Positions 1 through 13,100 of a stretch of DNA of 64,000 nucleotides are shown here, in pieces. Every line of letters starts with the position of its first letter. The stretch's first letter is position 1. The translations under genes and the position numbers were made by a program. Below the pieces are notes generated by a model. The model had not been told where the DNA came from. It worked only from the letters and a program-made list of their open reading frames with translations, and did not search any database. Source of the stretch: Hypomyces perniciosus (lineage: Eukaryota > Ascomycota > Sordariomycetes > Hypocreales > Hypocreaceae); contig SPDT01000007.1 of the NCBI GenBank assembly GCA_008477525.1, forward strand, positions 3,596,001 to 3,660,000. Reading direction: 5' to 3'.

Positions 1-361
1 GCGTCTGCCATAGATGCGAAATCCAAAACGCCTGGCCCAGAGCCGTGGGCATGCTGCTGCAGAGCTCGCCCATCGATATGGCTACGCAGACGTTGCACAG
101 GGTCACGACAACGAGACCCCAAAGGACAGCGACAGGACCACCGTTGGTCAGGCCGCTCGAAAGATCTTGGGCTTCGGTTGACCATGTTCCCAGGACGCAA
201 AAGGCCAGAGCAAGCATACTCCATACGTCGAACTTGCGCGATAGAGCCTCGTTATGGCCCAGGGCCGCGAGGTCGACGGCATCGCGAGTAGCTTGATCCA
301 TTTCGTCGACGTCTTTAGTTATTGTCAGCGATTTTTTATCTTTCTTCTTGTCGCGGTCCAT
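1..361 (-). CDS. APC-family permease (choline / GABA / amino-acid type), N-terminal part, cut by window edge
   Basis: The reverse strand reads openly for 120 codons from an ATG at 361 to the first base of the window, so the 3' part lies outside. The protein starts with a charged Lys/Asp-rich cytosolic tail of about 45 residues, followed by the segment FDVWSMLALAFCVLGTWS and then LTNGGPVAVLWGLVVVTLC, GELCSSMPTALGQAFWIS. This layout (hydrophilic tail, first helix, SSGLTNGGP-like loop, second helix, GEL-SSMPTALGQ motif) is the hallmark of fungal choline and GABA permeases of the amino-acid/polyamine/organocation superfamily, which import amines across the plasma membrane. Substrate cannot be told from this part. 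No intron is visible in the piece seen. An internal Met at codon 21 is an alternative start, but the first ATG gives the usual tail length. Confidence 0.85.
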   Translation of the reverse strand, partial: MDRDKKKDKKSLTITKDVDEMDQATRDAVDLAALGHNEALSRKFDVWSMLALAFCVLGTWSTEAQDLSSGLTNGGPVAVLWGLVVVTLCNVCVAISMGELCSSMPTALGQAFWISHLWQT

Positions 362-3300
362 TACGAACAATTTATTTATTCGAGGCGCGCTGACAACGAA
401 AAGAGAGATCTCGGCATTGCTCTTTGTACGAGGGAGCAAGCGAGAAGCGGGCCACCAGCTGCAGGTTCTCTCAGTTGCAGTAAATCAAGCAGAGCCGATA
501 GAGCCTTATGTGGGCCGTGATCGTAGTGTAAATGGAGTCCGCGTTTAGGTGTAGATAGTGATGGCTAGGACTCGATATAATATCGCGCTTTAATACCACG
601 TCACCCATCTAGAAGTAGGAGGCTGGAGGAGGAGGAGGTGCGTCGATCGCACGTTTGTCTTTGTAGAAAGCAGAGTCAGGCTGCTCCAGGGGTTATAGAC
701 ATGCAGTGTGTCTTACCCCCCCTCCTCCTCCTCTTCCTCTCTGGGACTGATTATTAGAACACCTATCTCTCCATCTCTTAGCACACCGTCACACACAGAC
801 ATACAGGTGACGATCGGCATCTGTGTGCTACCCCCAGTCACTTTAGCCGATAATAGAATCCTAGCTTATCGCGGGATACATAAATCACTCGGCTGCTGGT
901 CGACCCGCTTGCTGATAACGGATGATACTATCTAGTAAAGAACTGGTCCTAATATCACCACCACATGCCGTTAGTAGGATGAGACGGCGAACGCCGATAT
1001 TGTTTTGCGAGCTGAATGGCTCTCCTAAACGACGCCAATGCACCAGCCAGAGCTACCCCAGACTTTCCCCAGATTTCGAGCCGAGGTCGCGATCAATCGG
1101 CGAAGCTTCAGTTGCGCCGTATTACGGAGTACACACTAATAACTAGAATATTTAGTACGGTTTACTCCCCGTACGTGTATTCACCACTGATGGCCCGAAC
1201 CGAGAGATTATGCACCGCCGCCTTTCAGCCAGCCACTGTCCTCAACATCGGCCTGATTCATAGAGTCATTCGCTAGTACAGGGGACATGAAAGTGATCGT
1301 TCAACTCATCATTCATTCAGTGAATTGAGTTGGAGTACGGAATCGGGAAATTAAAGCAGGAATTCGCTGCTTAGCAGACAGTGACTAACAGGAAGTATCA
1401 TGGCTAAATTGACCATGCAGTATTCCGGAATACGTATGTATTGGCTCTGTGAACATCTTGAACTCGGGTTTGGTTCCTCTGGCGTGCGCCCATTTCCCTT
1501 GGCTTAACCGGAACCTGGCTTTTACCCAGAAATGGATATTCAGCTGTGCGGGGAACTGAAGGCCTCGGTCTGCTAGCGTTGTAGTCCCAAGACTCCTTAT
1601 CATCCAGAAGCAGGGATCCGCAGATAAATCTCAAGAAGTGGCGAGCCTCGTTATCTTTCTCCGTATTTTTTACGGTATGGATGTATATATACAAGTACGA
1701 CGGTAGTGCTACTAGTAGAGGGTTTCTCTCAAGCTCAAGTCATGGGGCAGCGGTTTTCCCTCAAAGTGGCCTACGCAAGTTGCGCTTTGCTTTTCGAGCG
1801 CGGTGAGTGAGGAACATGATTTAATAGGAAACTTGACATAATTAATGCTATTGCACATCCAAGGGAAATATTATATCCTTTCACGTTCAAATTTATCAGA
1901 AGGATGAATCCAAAGGTGTTGATTTCCAAAGAAACGAAAATGAGTGGTTCCGGGTAGCAGTGAGCATTCTCTTCGGTTTCTACACGAGAGGGGACATGCC
2001 AAGACGATGACGCCAAATACGCATGCCAAGGATATCCAAATCATATTAGAATAGTTGCGCAACGTAAAAAAAATTATGTATGTAACGCTGTAGTAATTGT
2101 CTACAGCCCTGGCTGAAGCATTACCCAACCAAAATAGTAATAATGCTGGCAGAAACTGTCAAGATCATGATGTGGACCCTGGAGTTTGCCCAGAACAATT
2201 CGGGGTACATATGTTATGCATGTCTCACGGCGATGCCGACGTCGTTTATAAGCGACCATCGAAGCTGTTGGGTCAGTTGCCGATAATGCTAATACCAAGT
2301 AAGCGAGGAAGCGTGACGCGACGTGGGAGTGCTTCGTACGGGGCTGTAGCTATTTACGATACCTCGTGGGGGAGAGTCACCAGACCAACATTCATAGTGG
2401 CGCCCAACACTTCATGAATCATCATGAAGTCGTATGAAACTGTTGTTGGACTGTTAGTTCTAGCGGCTCTGCGGGCGAGTCCATTTCTTTTTAACAAGGC
2501 CAACCTGAAACATTGCAATTGCTTCATGACCCGCCTGTACAATTACTGTCTCTCTCTCGGCCAATTCTGGAGACCAGTTCTGGAGACCAGTTCGAAAGCG
2601 CCAAAGCGGGAACTTGGCCTGGATCTGGTGTTGGTGGTTATTCGATCTTGTCTCAAAAGGTATTGTGCCACGGATTTCCAGTGATCGGATACAAGGGGAG
2701 TACCAGCGTTATTTGACCAATCAGACCTGCGCGGTAAGACCCTAGCGTAGCGTCTTGGCGAAGATCTAGAAATAGAATATATTAACCTTAATTGGGCATA
2801 GTATACGTAAGGTATACCTAGACGCGCGCTTGCGTGGTAGAGCTGGCCAATCGGGCCACTTTTTGTTGTGGGGCAGCCAACTAGCAAAATCAGCCGCCTC
2901 ACCTGGGAAGGAGTCAGGACCAACATGTTCTCGCACCATCAGCGCGACACAGCAGAATTCCATGCAAGCGCCTGTATATTACTACCAGAGAACTGGGGGC
3001 CCACTCTACCAACGCTTTATGCCCTACGAAACTGCTGTTGGTCGAATGTCTTTAAGCTGCGGTACCTTGCTGACGAACCCTTGGAAGCCGTTTGGCGCCT
3101 ATGTGTCTCCACGGCAGTACTCCGTCTCGCCATCGATATGCAATGCAATGATCCCCTTCATTTCCTCTCTGTGATGCTATTCGTCTGTTGGCCGCGGGAG
3201 ATACAATTCAGGAATGGCCTGGTGACCTCCTGGCTCTTCGCGGCTAGACGCTGATGTGCTCTTGTCTTCACTTGGTATAACCCGATGTCATGTTCACGCC

Positions 3301-4177
3301 GTTGGCTTCGACATAGCTTCCACTGCGTATTACCTTACTTCCATTATGGGGATAGCACATGCATATGATGACTACTCGACCCTGGAATTTGTTGGCTCTA
3401 TTCTTGTTATGGCCGCCCTGCAAATCAGCAAGCGCTTCGTCTTACTACTGCCCCCACCCATCAAGCTTCTCTCTTTGCCCCCATCGCTCCCGGTCTCTCG
3501 GATCCTCGAGAACTGCAAGCATTCCAGGCTAGATAGCCGCCATGCGGGAAACTTCTAGCCGCCCGCCGCCATACTGACGCCCTCTTGACCAATATCATCG
3601 TACCAATCTCGGCAAACCAAAGTTTTCGGACACACATGCCCCGTTTCATGTCCATTTTGGTCTACATCTCTTGTTTCATCCAGGAAATCTCCTACAGGCA
3701 TATTGGCTTTCGTCTCTCCTTTCTTAGATGACCCATCTCGAGCTTAAAGTAGGCCCACGCCCCCAGGCGGCCAGCTCTCATTTCCCCTTCTCAAACATCT
3801 GCTTTCGCTCAAGACCAGTCAACAGGTTGCCTTGTCTGTCTCTTCCTTACTCTTTGTTTGTTTTTTCCTTATTCTCCTTCCTTTCTTGTTCGTATATCGT
3901 GGAAATTGTGTGGATTCTATTCCCCCTTCTCCTCCATATCATTCATTGCCCCCCTGCACACGACTCGGTGCTTACAAGGACCCTCACGGCAGACCGCACT
4001 GCAGGCCACTACGGTCAGGACCGTGATAACATCCACCACTCATTCATCTTTAATCAATAATTGGTTTCATTCTTGGCAAACTGCTGACGGGCTGGACTCG
4101 TGGCACCCCTACCAAGATTATCCCTTTCTGTCTATCTGATACAACCGTTACAACACACGTCAACCACTCTTTTCACT
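362..4177. other. Intergenic stretch without a supported gene
   Basis: About 3.8 kb between the permease start and the Myb-like gene. Short open frames of 60 to 128 codons occur on both strands (for example 2543-2926 minus and 2868-3254 plus), but none shows a recognisable motif, membrane pattern or splice continuation, so I call none. A 13-bp unit (tctggagaccagt) is directly doubled near 2567-2592. Close to the Myb gene the plus strand is strongly pyrimidine-rich (about 3826-3895), as is common in core promoters of highly expressed filamentous-fungal genes. Confidence 0.5.
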
Positions 4178-5284
4178 ATGCCGAAGCAGAACAGAAACCC
4201 GAGCGAGCAGACCTACCCTGGTTTGTCGGCCGGCCTTGCTCCCTCCCCCATGTACCCCCAGCAGCGCATGTCAATGCCTGCTAACTACTACGCTGTTGCC
4301 GTCCCTTCGTCTTCATCTCCCTCCATGCCGATTCCTCCGCAGGTACAGCAGCAGCAGCCGCAGCAGCCGCAACAGCCATACGAGCCGTATGGAGCCAGTG
4401 CCCCCTCTCCTACTCTCCCCATCCCTCCGTCTCACCATCGGGCCAGCTCCGGAGCTTGGACACCGCAAGACGACCAGCAACTTGTTACTGCCCGCATGCA
4501 AGGTCTCAACTGGAACCAGATCAAGGAGACTTACTTCCAGTCCAAGACACCCAATGCCTGCCGCAAGCGTCATGAGCGTTTGATGGAGAAGAGGGGCGCT
4601 GATGAGTGGGACGCCCGCAAGATGCAGCGTCTGGCCAAGGAGTACATGGGCATGCGAAAGGAGATCTGGAGCGGCCTGGCGGCTCGAACCGGAGAGAAGT
4701 GGAATGTTGTCGAGCAGAAGGTAAGCCACGTCCTTTCCCACTATCCCCTTCATCCCCTGGCCTGGCCCATCTTAGAGAGAGAATACGTGCTGACATCATG
4801 GCCCTCCTCCCCTTAATAGTGCATGTCCAACGGCCTCAAGAATCTGCAGAGTGCAGCTCGCGCAGCTTCGCGCCGCGACCGTCTCGAGACCGGTCTCACA
4901 GGGTATGACGACGACAGCGGCATTTCCGGCATCGGCCTGACTCCTGTTGATGAACTAGACGCATCCTACAGTAGTCCCGACACGAGCGCATCCGGTGCCA
5001 ATTCCTTCTCGAGCTCCGCCAGCTACCACCAACAACAGCACCTACAGCCTCACGCCGCTCACCTCCAGCAGCCTCAGGGGTCATACGGCATGGGCACGGC
5101 CTACTACGGCGGCCAACACGGCTACTCGTCGAGCGTGAGCTCCTCTGCGAGCATGAGCTATGTGTCCCGCGGGGGCAACGGAAACAGTCAAGGCAGCAGC
5201 CCGTACATGGACAGTCAGCGACTCTCTGGAGCCGACATGGGAATCGACTCCCTTGTGCACCGCCCCGGCGGTGGCAGAGCATAA
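4178..5284 (+). CDS. Myb/SANT-like DNA-binding protein
   Basis: Two exons, 4178-4720 and 4820-5284, joined in phase 0 across a 99-nt intron (GTAAGC donor, TTAATAG acceptor), give 335 residues. The ATG at 4178 follows a CACT context. Residues 1-95 are low-complexity Pro/Gln/Ser-rich with a run of CAG-type codons. About residues 95-185 form a Myb/SANT-type domain: SGAWTPQDDQQLVTARMQ, then LNWNQIKETYF and a second helix set around PNACRKRHERLMEKR, followed by a second tryptophan-containing unit (KEIWSGLAARTGEKWNVVEQK). The C-terminal 150 residues are Ser/Gln/Gly-rich and probably disordered. It is likely a nuclear regulator; its targets are unknown. It converges with COX10. Family-level confidence is high, function low. 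Confidence 0.85.
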
Positions 5285-5861
5285 TGGTTTTCAACTCCTT
5301 GTTCTTTGTGTTTGCAAGCGCTCTCGACGTCCGATATGACTCACCTATTGTCTAACCTATTCCCTTTTCTTTTGTATCTGGATAATGTTTCCTTGATGTC
5401 CCCTTTGTTAAGAAGTATGGTACCATTGGCTATTGGCGTTGCGGACAGTTCACGCATAATGATCAGCAGAAGCAGAAGCAAGTTGGTATGAGATGAGATC
5501 CCCCTTCAGTTTGTTTATTTGGAAAAAGGGTCTGGGCGCTATGTATCTGGATGATTCACAATGTTTGGAAGAGGAAAAATCGGAGACAGAATGGTCGGAA
5601 ATGGAAGCAAGCTCAACTTGTATAATATATAGAGAATCTCCCCGGTAGAGGATCTGGCGAGGGAGAGACTTACGAATTTCCTTATTTCTCTCAGTTACAT
5701 GATCATCAAGCTCATTCATCCAATTCACCATCTATTCCACCCCAGTTTTCTATATATGCTTCCTTCCAGGTATCATGGAGATGCGTAGACTACATATCAA
5801 GGCTCCTTCTCTTTCAATCATACAAAGATAAATTGGTTTTTGTTTATACATGGGCATGAAA
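5285..5861. other. Convergent 3' intergenic region
   Basis: About 580 bp between the stops of the Myb-like gene and COX10. It should hold the two 3' untranslated regions. I see no further coding signal. Confidence 0.5.
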
Positions 5862-7355
5862 TCACCCTTTTGATTGTGATGCCTCAGCCCCCTGAGTCAC
5901 CGTTGCGACAGTCATGCTGGCCATCTCTTCTAGCTCTTCCTCTTCCCACTCCCCGTCATCATCACCAAATACGGCTTTCCATGCCCGACTCCACATTCCT
6001 TTCTTGTGCAGCAGCGCAAGGATCATCACACCTGGGAGATGCCAAATACTAGCCCAGAATAAACCGCGCGCGCTTCCTTTGTGTCCCTCGTGCTTCCAAA
6101 AACGGACGGCCTCACGGACCAGCCACAGGTTGATGGGCAGACTAGTCGCCGCAAATGACCATTCCGTCACACCAGCAGCACAAAGACCGACACACAAAGG
6201 AACAAAGATGAGACTGTATCGCAGGGCAACGCGAGCGTTGCGTGCTGGATTCGTCCATGCAAGCATGCGCAGGCCAGCGGCTTTGTACTCCTCACGGATG
6301 GTCCAACTCAATGCCATGAAGTGGGGGAACTGCCACGCGAATAGCAGACTGGCAAGCAGCCACCCACCGATTGAGGATCCATCGCTTGCCAACAGAAGCT
6401 CACGCCATGAACCGTCCTTTGTCGCAGCCTCACCTGCAGCTGCAGCCCAGCCCATCAACGGCGGAATTCCACCAACCACGGCTCCGACCCAGGTATTGAA
6501 AGCGGTGACGGCCTTTAATGGCGTGTAAATACCAGCGTATAGCACAATGTTTGAGAGTCCCAGGAATGAGACGGTGGGGTTAACACCAAAATAGAGAGCT
6601 GCAACACCAGTTGCGCCAGCGAGAATTGCAAACAGTGCTGCAGCGCGGTTGGATATTAAACCTCTCACCAATGGCCTATTCCTTGTCCTTGACATCTTGG
6701 CATCGGTAGACGGCTCATAGAGCATATTCAGGGTATTCGCACTGGCCGAGCAGAGGGCCGTACCCGTCGTTAGAAACAGAAGGGTTAAAGGGCTGAGGCT
6801 CGGCGTCTCGGTCATGGTCGGCATCAACATTTCGGGGACTGGATATAGTGCATAAGGCGCCATAGCTGTCAGAACAACGAGGACGGTTAACCGGGGCTTC
6901 GAGAGCGATAGGAAAGAGGAGAATAGTCGACGGAAGGAGTGTTCGGGTTGCGCCGCCGCGGCGGACGCGAGGATTGAGGAGGCATTGGCAGGTAGAGAGG
7001 CGTCGGGTTGCGTAGAAGCTATGCTTGCTTGTTTGCGAGCTTGTCTTCGGCGGTGTGGAGGAAGATCGGAAATCGATTGCGGCGTTTGAGAGATAGTAGC
7101 ATTTGGGGTGGTGGCTGTCGTTGAAGTTGAAGTCGAAGTCGCCCTAGAATTGCGCTTGGAGATGATCGAATCAAGGCATCCTGATCGCTCAAAGAGCCGG
7201 TTCGAAAGAAAGAATGTGGCGCTCGACGAGATCACACGGCTTCGAGGAGCTCTCAAGCTTGGACTCGACGAAAGCCATCTTCTTGATAGCCTAGGGCTCT
7301 GTGTGGAGAGGAATTGGAGCTCTGATGCGCGAGCTAGGACCAGTGGTGACCGCAT
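5862..7355 (-). CDS. COX10: Protoheme IX farnesyltransferase (heme O synthase), mitochondrial
   Basis: A single exon of 497 codons from the ATG at 7355; an upstream in-frame GTG is not needed. The enzyme farnesylates heme B to heme O in the inner mitochondrial membrane, the first step toward heme A for cytochrome c oxidase. The first 100 or so residues are Arg/Ser/Leu-rich, fitting a mitochondrial presequence. The UbiA-type core begins near SLSKPRLTVLVVLTAMAPY and carries the Asp/Glu-rich prenyl-diphosphate motif in NMLYEPSTDAKMSRTRNRPL, then GAVVGGIPPLMGWAA and WQFPHFMALSW, all diagnostic of COX10, among several hydrophobic helices. The C-terminus ends in an acidic tail (DDDGEWEEEELEE). Length is normal for fungal COX10. 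No lesion is seen. Confidence 0.96.
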   Translation of the reverse strand: MRSPLVLARASELQFLSTQSPRLSRRWLSSSPSLRAPRSRVISSSATFFLSNRLFERSGCLDSIISKRNSRATSTSTSTTATTPNATISQTPQSISDLPPHRRRQARKQASIASTQPDASLPANASSILASAAAAQPEHSFRRLFSSFLSLSKPRLTVLVVLTAMAPYALYPVPEMLMPTMTETPSLSPLTLLFLTTGTALCSASANTLNMLYEPSTDAKMSRTRNRPLVRGLISNRAAALFAILAGATGVAALYFGVNPTVSFLGLSNIVLYAGIYTPLKAVTAFNTWVGAVVGGIPPLMGWAAAAGEAATKDGSWRELLLASDGSSIGGWLLASLLFAWQFPHFMALSWTIREEYKAAGLRMLAWTNPARNARVALRYSLIFVPLCVGLCAAGVTEWSFAATSLPINLWLVREAVRFWKHEGHKGSARGLFWASIWHLPGVMILALLHKKGMWSRAWKAVFGDDDGEWEEEELEEMASMTVATVTQGAEASQSKG

Positions 7356-10183
7356 AATCGCCAATTTTCCAGGCGCATGGTGTCCCACGTGAGGCTCAGT
7401 CCATTCCCGTCACCCGAGGCGTATCGTGGGCTTTGCGACTTTGTGGTGGTGATCTTGCCATGATTCGAGAGTTTGGAGTTTCAACCGCATTGGTCTACGC
7501 ACGTGGATGGTCACGTGAAGGAGACTTTGAGTTACTCAACGACTTATGTAAGATCCGCTACAAGGATGCTTCGCTACATAAATATCCCGTTTTTTATCTT
7601 ACGAGTACTCCGTACAGTGGTATTACTTCGTATTCCCTGCACTTGATAATGCAGGATAGTGTCGTCATGCTGCGGAGGATGAAGCAGTGAAGGTGATATA
7701 TCACCAACTCACGAAGTAGAGTAACTTCTAATCGGACCGATTGGTCGAAACGGCTGGGTTTACCTCGGTGCTGCCTTACACTCAACCAGGATAGAAAATG
7801 AGGGACTTGTACATACATAGAGCTCATGTCCGCGAATAACACTTCAAGCGACTGGTTGTAGCAAGATCGAAGTATAAAAATAAGAAGCCAAAATCAGTGC
7901 CATTAATTCAATATAGTTGAATTATTGAGCTTGTATTTTGTAGTTATTCTTATGTTTCATATGTGCCAGTATTCGGAGGCATGACATTACCCCTTTTCTG
8001 TACCCCCTCCTTCAGCTCCCCAGTTGCATCTTCTGTGAGCTGTACGAAGAATAGTCCACTCTTAATACCACTGCGTGATATTGTTGTGCTGCTCTCAACT
8101 GCATACTACATCATACACACACGAATAACCGTTATATTCCGTAGAAAACCGATCACAGTCTCATCCGAGCTCCTGAACTAACCGGAGGTAAGTGACTTCC
8201 CTATGACTATAAATACACTCTCTTTCACCTGTATCTGTATGTGGTTTTTTGTACAAGCTGTCTGATATTGTCACAGATATTAGACATTGACATTCTCAAC
8301 AATCATGTGGCTTCGAACGTGAAAGAATTTGACAACCTCAGCTTCTCGTATCGTGTGTTGACACGACGTCCTCACTCCTGAATACCCTTCGCCAGGCCAG
8401 CGTTGTTGACTGTGACACGCGCGATAACAAAGGTATGATGTTTATTCCCGTAAAGTTGGTGCTCAGTTGTGATATTTCTCTTCAAAGTGGCTAATCCTTT
8501 CGTTAGCTGTACAGCGAACCAAGTCACCTGAAGCGACAATATACCATATCTCGCTGATATCTCGCTTTTCGATTATTTATTTTGAAGCCTTTCACTGCCA
8601 CAGCCTCACAGCATCAAAATACATCGATGAAAGAAGCAATTCATGATGCAAGTGAGAGATTGAGGGAGCTTCAGGGTCGCCTCTCAGGCGAGGAGCTTAT
8701 CGTCAAAGTCATGGTTGGTGAATTCCCTTCGGTACTAGGTGCTTAGCTAAAGGTTTTCAGATGGCCATATTGCAACTTCTATTCATAATGCTTCCAACCA
8801 ACTGGGTACTCAGGTGGAACTGCTGGGTGACAATGACTTTCCGTATCCATCGCATAATTGCAAGTAGGTTAGTTAACTGAAAAGCATGGGTACGGAAAAT
8901 TATTGCTATCGTCAAACTCCCCCTGGGCCCCCAGTTGATTGGAACCATCGTGAATGAAGGTGCACGCCGTCTCTGAATAAAGGTGGCTCCGGCTTCGCCG
9001 TTCTCTGCAAGGATAAAAGAACGTAAACTCGCATTTACGAGAAATGGTTTTGGGACATGTGAATAGAAGATCATCCAGGCAATTAATTACTTTTCCGACT
9101 CAGGAGAAGGTAGAATACCTTGTGAAATAACATACACTGATGAACGATCTACTATCTACAAAACTGCTTGCCGTTACTTCTGCTATGTGACCACTGTCAC
9201 CTGATATGCCCATCGAGAACTCTCCCACAGCTACAGAGTCTTAATGCTAATCTGATCGAGGACCCAGTCAAAAGAAGATATGGCTACGTATCGCTCGCAA
9301 TCAACGTCCATGGGACTGTTAGTCTCCAACAAATCCCCAGCCGCCTCTATTTCCAGGATTCGAGATTACGCCGGAAACGGCACAAAGGATGCCTCAAAAG
9401 AATACTCAACCGTCTGTGCGCTCGTGAGCTGCGGCTAATTTTGGCCAGATGACTGGACATTCTCCCTCTCATTGTTGTTTCCAACAAAGAAGCAGCCCGA
9501 AGGACAATCCCCACTCACAAATTGGGGAGGCCACTATTGCCATTATTGCAACTTGCGAATAGTTTCTGGGATGACGTTGTTTCTGCTTGAGAGCGTTTAT
9601 GCCCGTAACAGTATCATGCAAAGTCCAAACTACCTTTCCACAGCATATTAGAGGGCCATTCAAGTGTGTGGTAGTTCACGGTCAAATGGAACTTCATATA
9701 AACTTGCGCGGTGTGCATTGGCGTTTAAACATGGAGGTTCGGATGATTCTTCTTCTTCATCTTCTTCTCTAAGTCACTCACATCCCCAACCTCACCATCC
9801 AGATTCTCTCACAAAAGAATGAGGGTAATTTTATTTGCATCTATCAAGGACAAAGAATGTTTGGAATGTGCCTCACAATGCCGGTCGAACAATGACCAAT
9901 ACGCATGGGCCGGCCCTCCCTGCGGTTTGTGGCTTCCATCAAATGCAATGCCAGGACAGATATGACTTGGACAATCCGCATAATTTTTCCAATTTGCATT
10001 CAAGAATCTTTACTACTCTTTTCCTTTGTATCTCGTTTGACAGAGTTTGATAGCCTCACACAACCACCCTCAGCGGGCGTTTTGTATCTCTTTCTTTCCT
10101 CGCCTCGACCTATCCTGACTTGCTCTATCGACCATCGATCGTGACGAGGCGCCGGATTCGTCTTGCCTGAATTCCATGAAGTG
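7356..10183. other. Gene-poor intergenic region
   Basis: About 2.8 kb between COX10 and the large zinc-finger gene. There is a TACTCCGTA motif at 7606. A possible tiny spliced frame starts at ATG 8626 (29 codons, then a GTTGGT donor and a TTTCAG acceptor before an in-frame ATG near 8760), and a 42-codon frame starts near 9310, but neither shows a known domain. I regard both as unsupported. Short simple CT/TTC tracts lie near 9750. Confidence 0.45.
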
Positions 10184-13100
10184 ATGGACCAAGACACCAG
10201 TCTGGAGCAAGCTCTGCTGGGCGGACATGGGTTGCTTTTTGATGTCACCGAAAGTGACATCGAGAAGAGGATCGACCCTACCGTGTCCCCCAAGGGTCGG
10301 AAATGGATCAAGCGGCACAATGCGTTCATAAGATTGTTTGATTTACCCGACAAAACAGTCGGCCAGATCTTGTCGGATCACTTTACGGAATATGAGACGC
10401 GCATGTTTATACCATCAGATCGCCCTGCCCTCAAAGCACTGCAAGAGGAAAACACAGAGCGTTACCACAAACTACTCGAAGGCCGATTTCACGGTGTCAA
10501 GTCTGACCTGGCCACCAAGCTGACGATGATGTATTTTGGTCTTCCTGTTGAGCCCATGGAATTCGAACTGGGCGGTTTGACAGAAGCGCTGGAAATACGG
10601 GAACCAGAAGCTCCACGTTTCAACGTCCAGCCGCCGCTTCATTTTCTCACTGCGCATAAGCAGCGTAACTGGGGACGAGAAAGACTTCGTGGTAAGTTTT
10701 TCCTTATCATCCTTTGATGGCCATGTAGGCTAACAATTGAGCAGGTCGAGAAGACATTACCTATCCATTGCCAATGGCACCATCGAATGATGAGTCGGTG
10801 ATCTATCTCAGAGGAGGTGCTGGTGGTTCCGATTCCGAGGATGACAGCGATCAAGACGATGAGCATTCCGATTTCGATATAGACAATCCAGACGTCGACT
10901 ATGTCCCTCATGATGAATCAGTACCGAACCCGAACGGTGGAAACTGGGTCAACTTATACGGTTTCCAAGGCATCGTCCCCTTTGTTCCTGGAAACTGGGG
11001 GACATTTGGCACAGCCGTAAGGAATCTGCTATCGCTTCGCTCTGAGGACACTACGAAGTTCAGAATCGTTCACTTTGACCAGCAGAAGTCTACCAACCTT
11101 CATGAGATCTGGGACACTCTGCCGTTGGAACGTGATTCCGCAACAATGATGTATATCAACGATTGCGTTCAAGAAAAAGGTCTGAGCTATCACCAAAAGA
11201 ATTCAGCCTTTTTCGTCAAGCTCGAAACAGAAAAATCTCCGCCATCCTGGAAACCACAGGATCAGCAATTGAAGAGAGACCTTGGTCAGATCAGATGGGT
11301 TCATCTGGGTGCGACTCTTCGAATGACGAGCCCACCCATATCATATTCCTACATCGCGTTCCCAGATCCCAGCCAGTTGGTGTCCTTGCCTCAGAAAATA
11401 CGCAACTGGGGTGCCAATCAATATGACCCATACGTCCAAACCGCCTTAGAAGTCCTAGTGGGCCGCCCTGAGCGAAGCTTCCATCATACCTATTTCCAAT
11501 TGTGCAAGCCTCATCCAGACTTGTCAAAACTCCCCTTACTGTACGGACTTGCTGCTATCCGCCCTTTTGACTTGAAAGAGATGATGCCACCTGGTAATGG
11601 GTACGTCATGGACCTAAGGCAGGAGCGGGTATTGAAGAACGATGAGATTGTGTTCGTGTTGCCTGGATATCACCCTGCCGGAGACGACGCCCGAGGAGCA
11701 ATTGTGAAGAGGCTTAGCCCATCCATGTTTCCAAATGCAACCGAAACCATACGAAGAATGCTGCGGATGGTTCTTGGTGACAGCGTGAATCAGCTCAACT
11801 CCGTCAGGTTGCTCAGCGGCTCTTACACACTCGGCCCCGATATGGACAGGAAGCAGCCGCGGACTTCCATCCGCTTGTCGGACGGGTCGGGAATGGTCAG
11901 TACCCCCTTATACGATGCTTTGGATAAATTTGTCGAGTTTGAGATGCCGTTCGTCCTTCTTTACCCTGAGTGGACAGACAATGAAACATACATCTGTGCC
12001 ACTGAGCCAAGTGGCGACAAAAAAGAGAGCATTCGTGTGCCAATGCCACCACTATCTTCTACGCTACCTGAATTTTGGACCAGCGTTTCCAATCTCATGA
12101 GTTTCCAGGGGCAGATGGGGCAAATAGAGGCGGGGAAGAGCTATATAAGCATTCAACCCATAATGGAACCGGCGATGAAGCCTAACCCTTCGAATCCTCT
12201 CCTAGATTTCCCCTGCTTCTTCATTGGCCCTGATACGACGGAAGATGAGTGGTTCGGCATTCGTGCTAGGATACCTACACGTGGGGCCACTGTCACGATT
12301 CTGGAAGAAGAAGAATATAACTGGCATAGCCAGGTTTCGACAAGCAACATATGGGGTCCCCGATATGGACATGCTGCCGCAAACAAGAAGAGTCCCCGGA
12401 AACAAACAAGCAAGCCCAATGAAATGAGTTTAGCTACCAAGGAAATCCAGAGATATATGCCTCAGGAACCGTTAGGAGAAAGTCGTTCAAGACAAGGTGT
12501 CGGCATTGAGTCTAACGCACATACACAGCATCAGCCCAAAAAACAACTTCCATCTGACAATGATGATCGACAAATGAGCTGGTCGAGGCAGCCGAGTATC
12601 TTTGGCGGACATGACATCTTCGCTTGGCCCGCTAACTCTGACATACGGATTCCTAACAAGGCACCGCCTGTCGAACACATGCTTCGAACAGGCGGTAGGG
12701 TGCCAATGATTAGCAAAGGAATCCTGACGCTCACAGAGCAGGCTGGCCTTCAGACTTCCTTTTGGCAAATGCGGAATACCTTTTTGGAACGTGTCGTCAA
12801 GTGCTCATATGAGGGCTGCGATTTCACACACCAGCTCACCGACGAGGAAGCGATATCGAAACATCTACAGTTGAGACATCAAGCGCGTAATTGCCCGTGG
12901 TGTGATGATTCTCGCTTTGAGATCTGGAACGAGGACCAGAGGAATTCCCATCTGCGAACCAAGCACAGAAGCCAACTCATGAAGACTCTAGGAGTCACCA
13001 AAGCCACAATTATGGATCATACCAGCAGCGGAACCATCTCGATTCCCCTAAGAAGGGTAACGAGAAATCGTGAAGATGAAGGTCTAGTCATGGTTCCAGG

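Noticed and set aside
2543..2926. 127-codon minus frame and overlapping plus frames of 114 and 128 codons
   Set aside because: They overlap each other on both strands, lack motifs, and have no convincing start or splice context. Likely chance frames.
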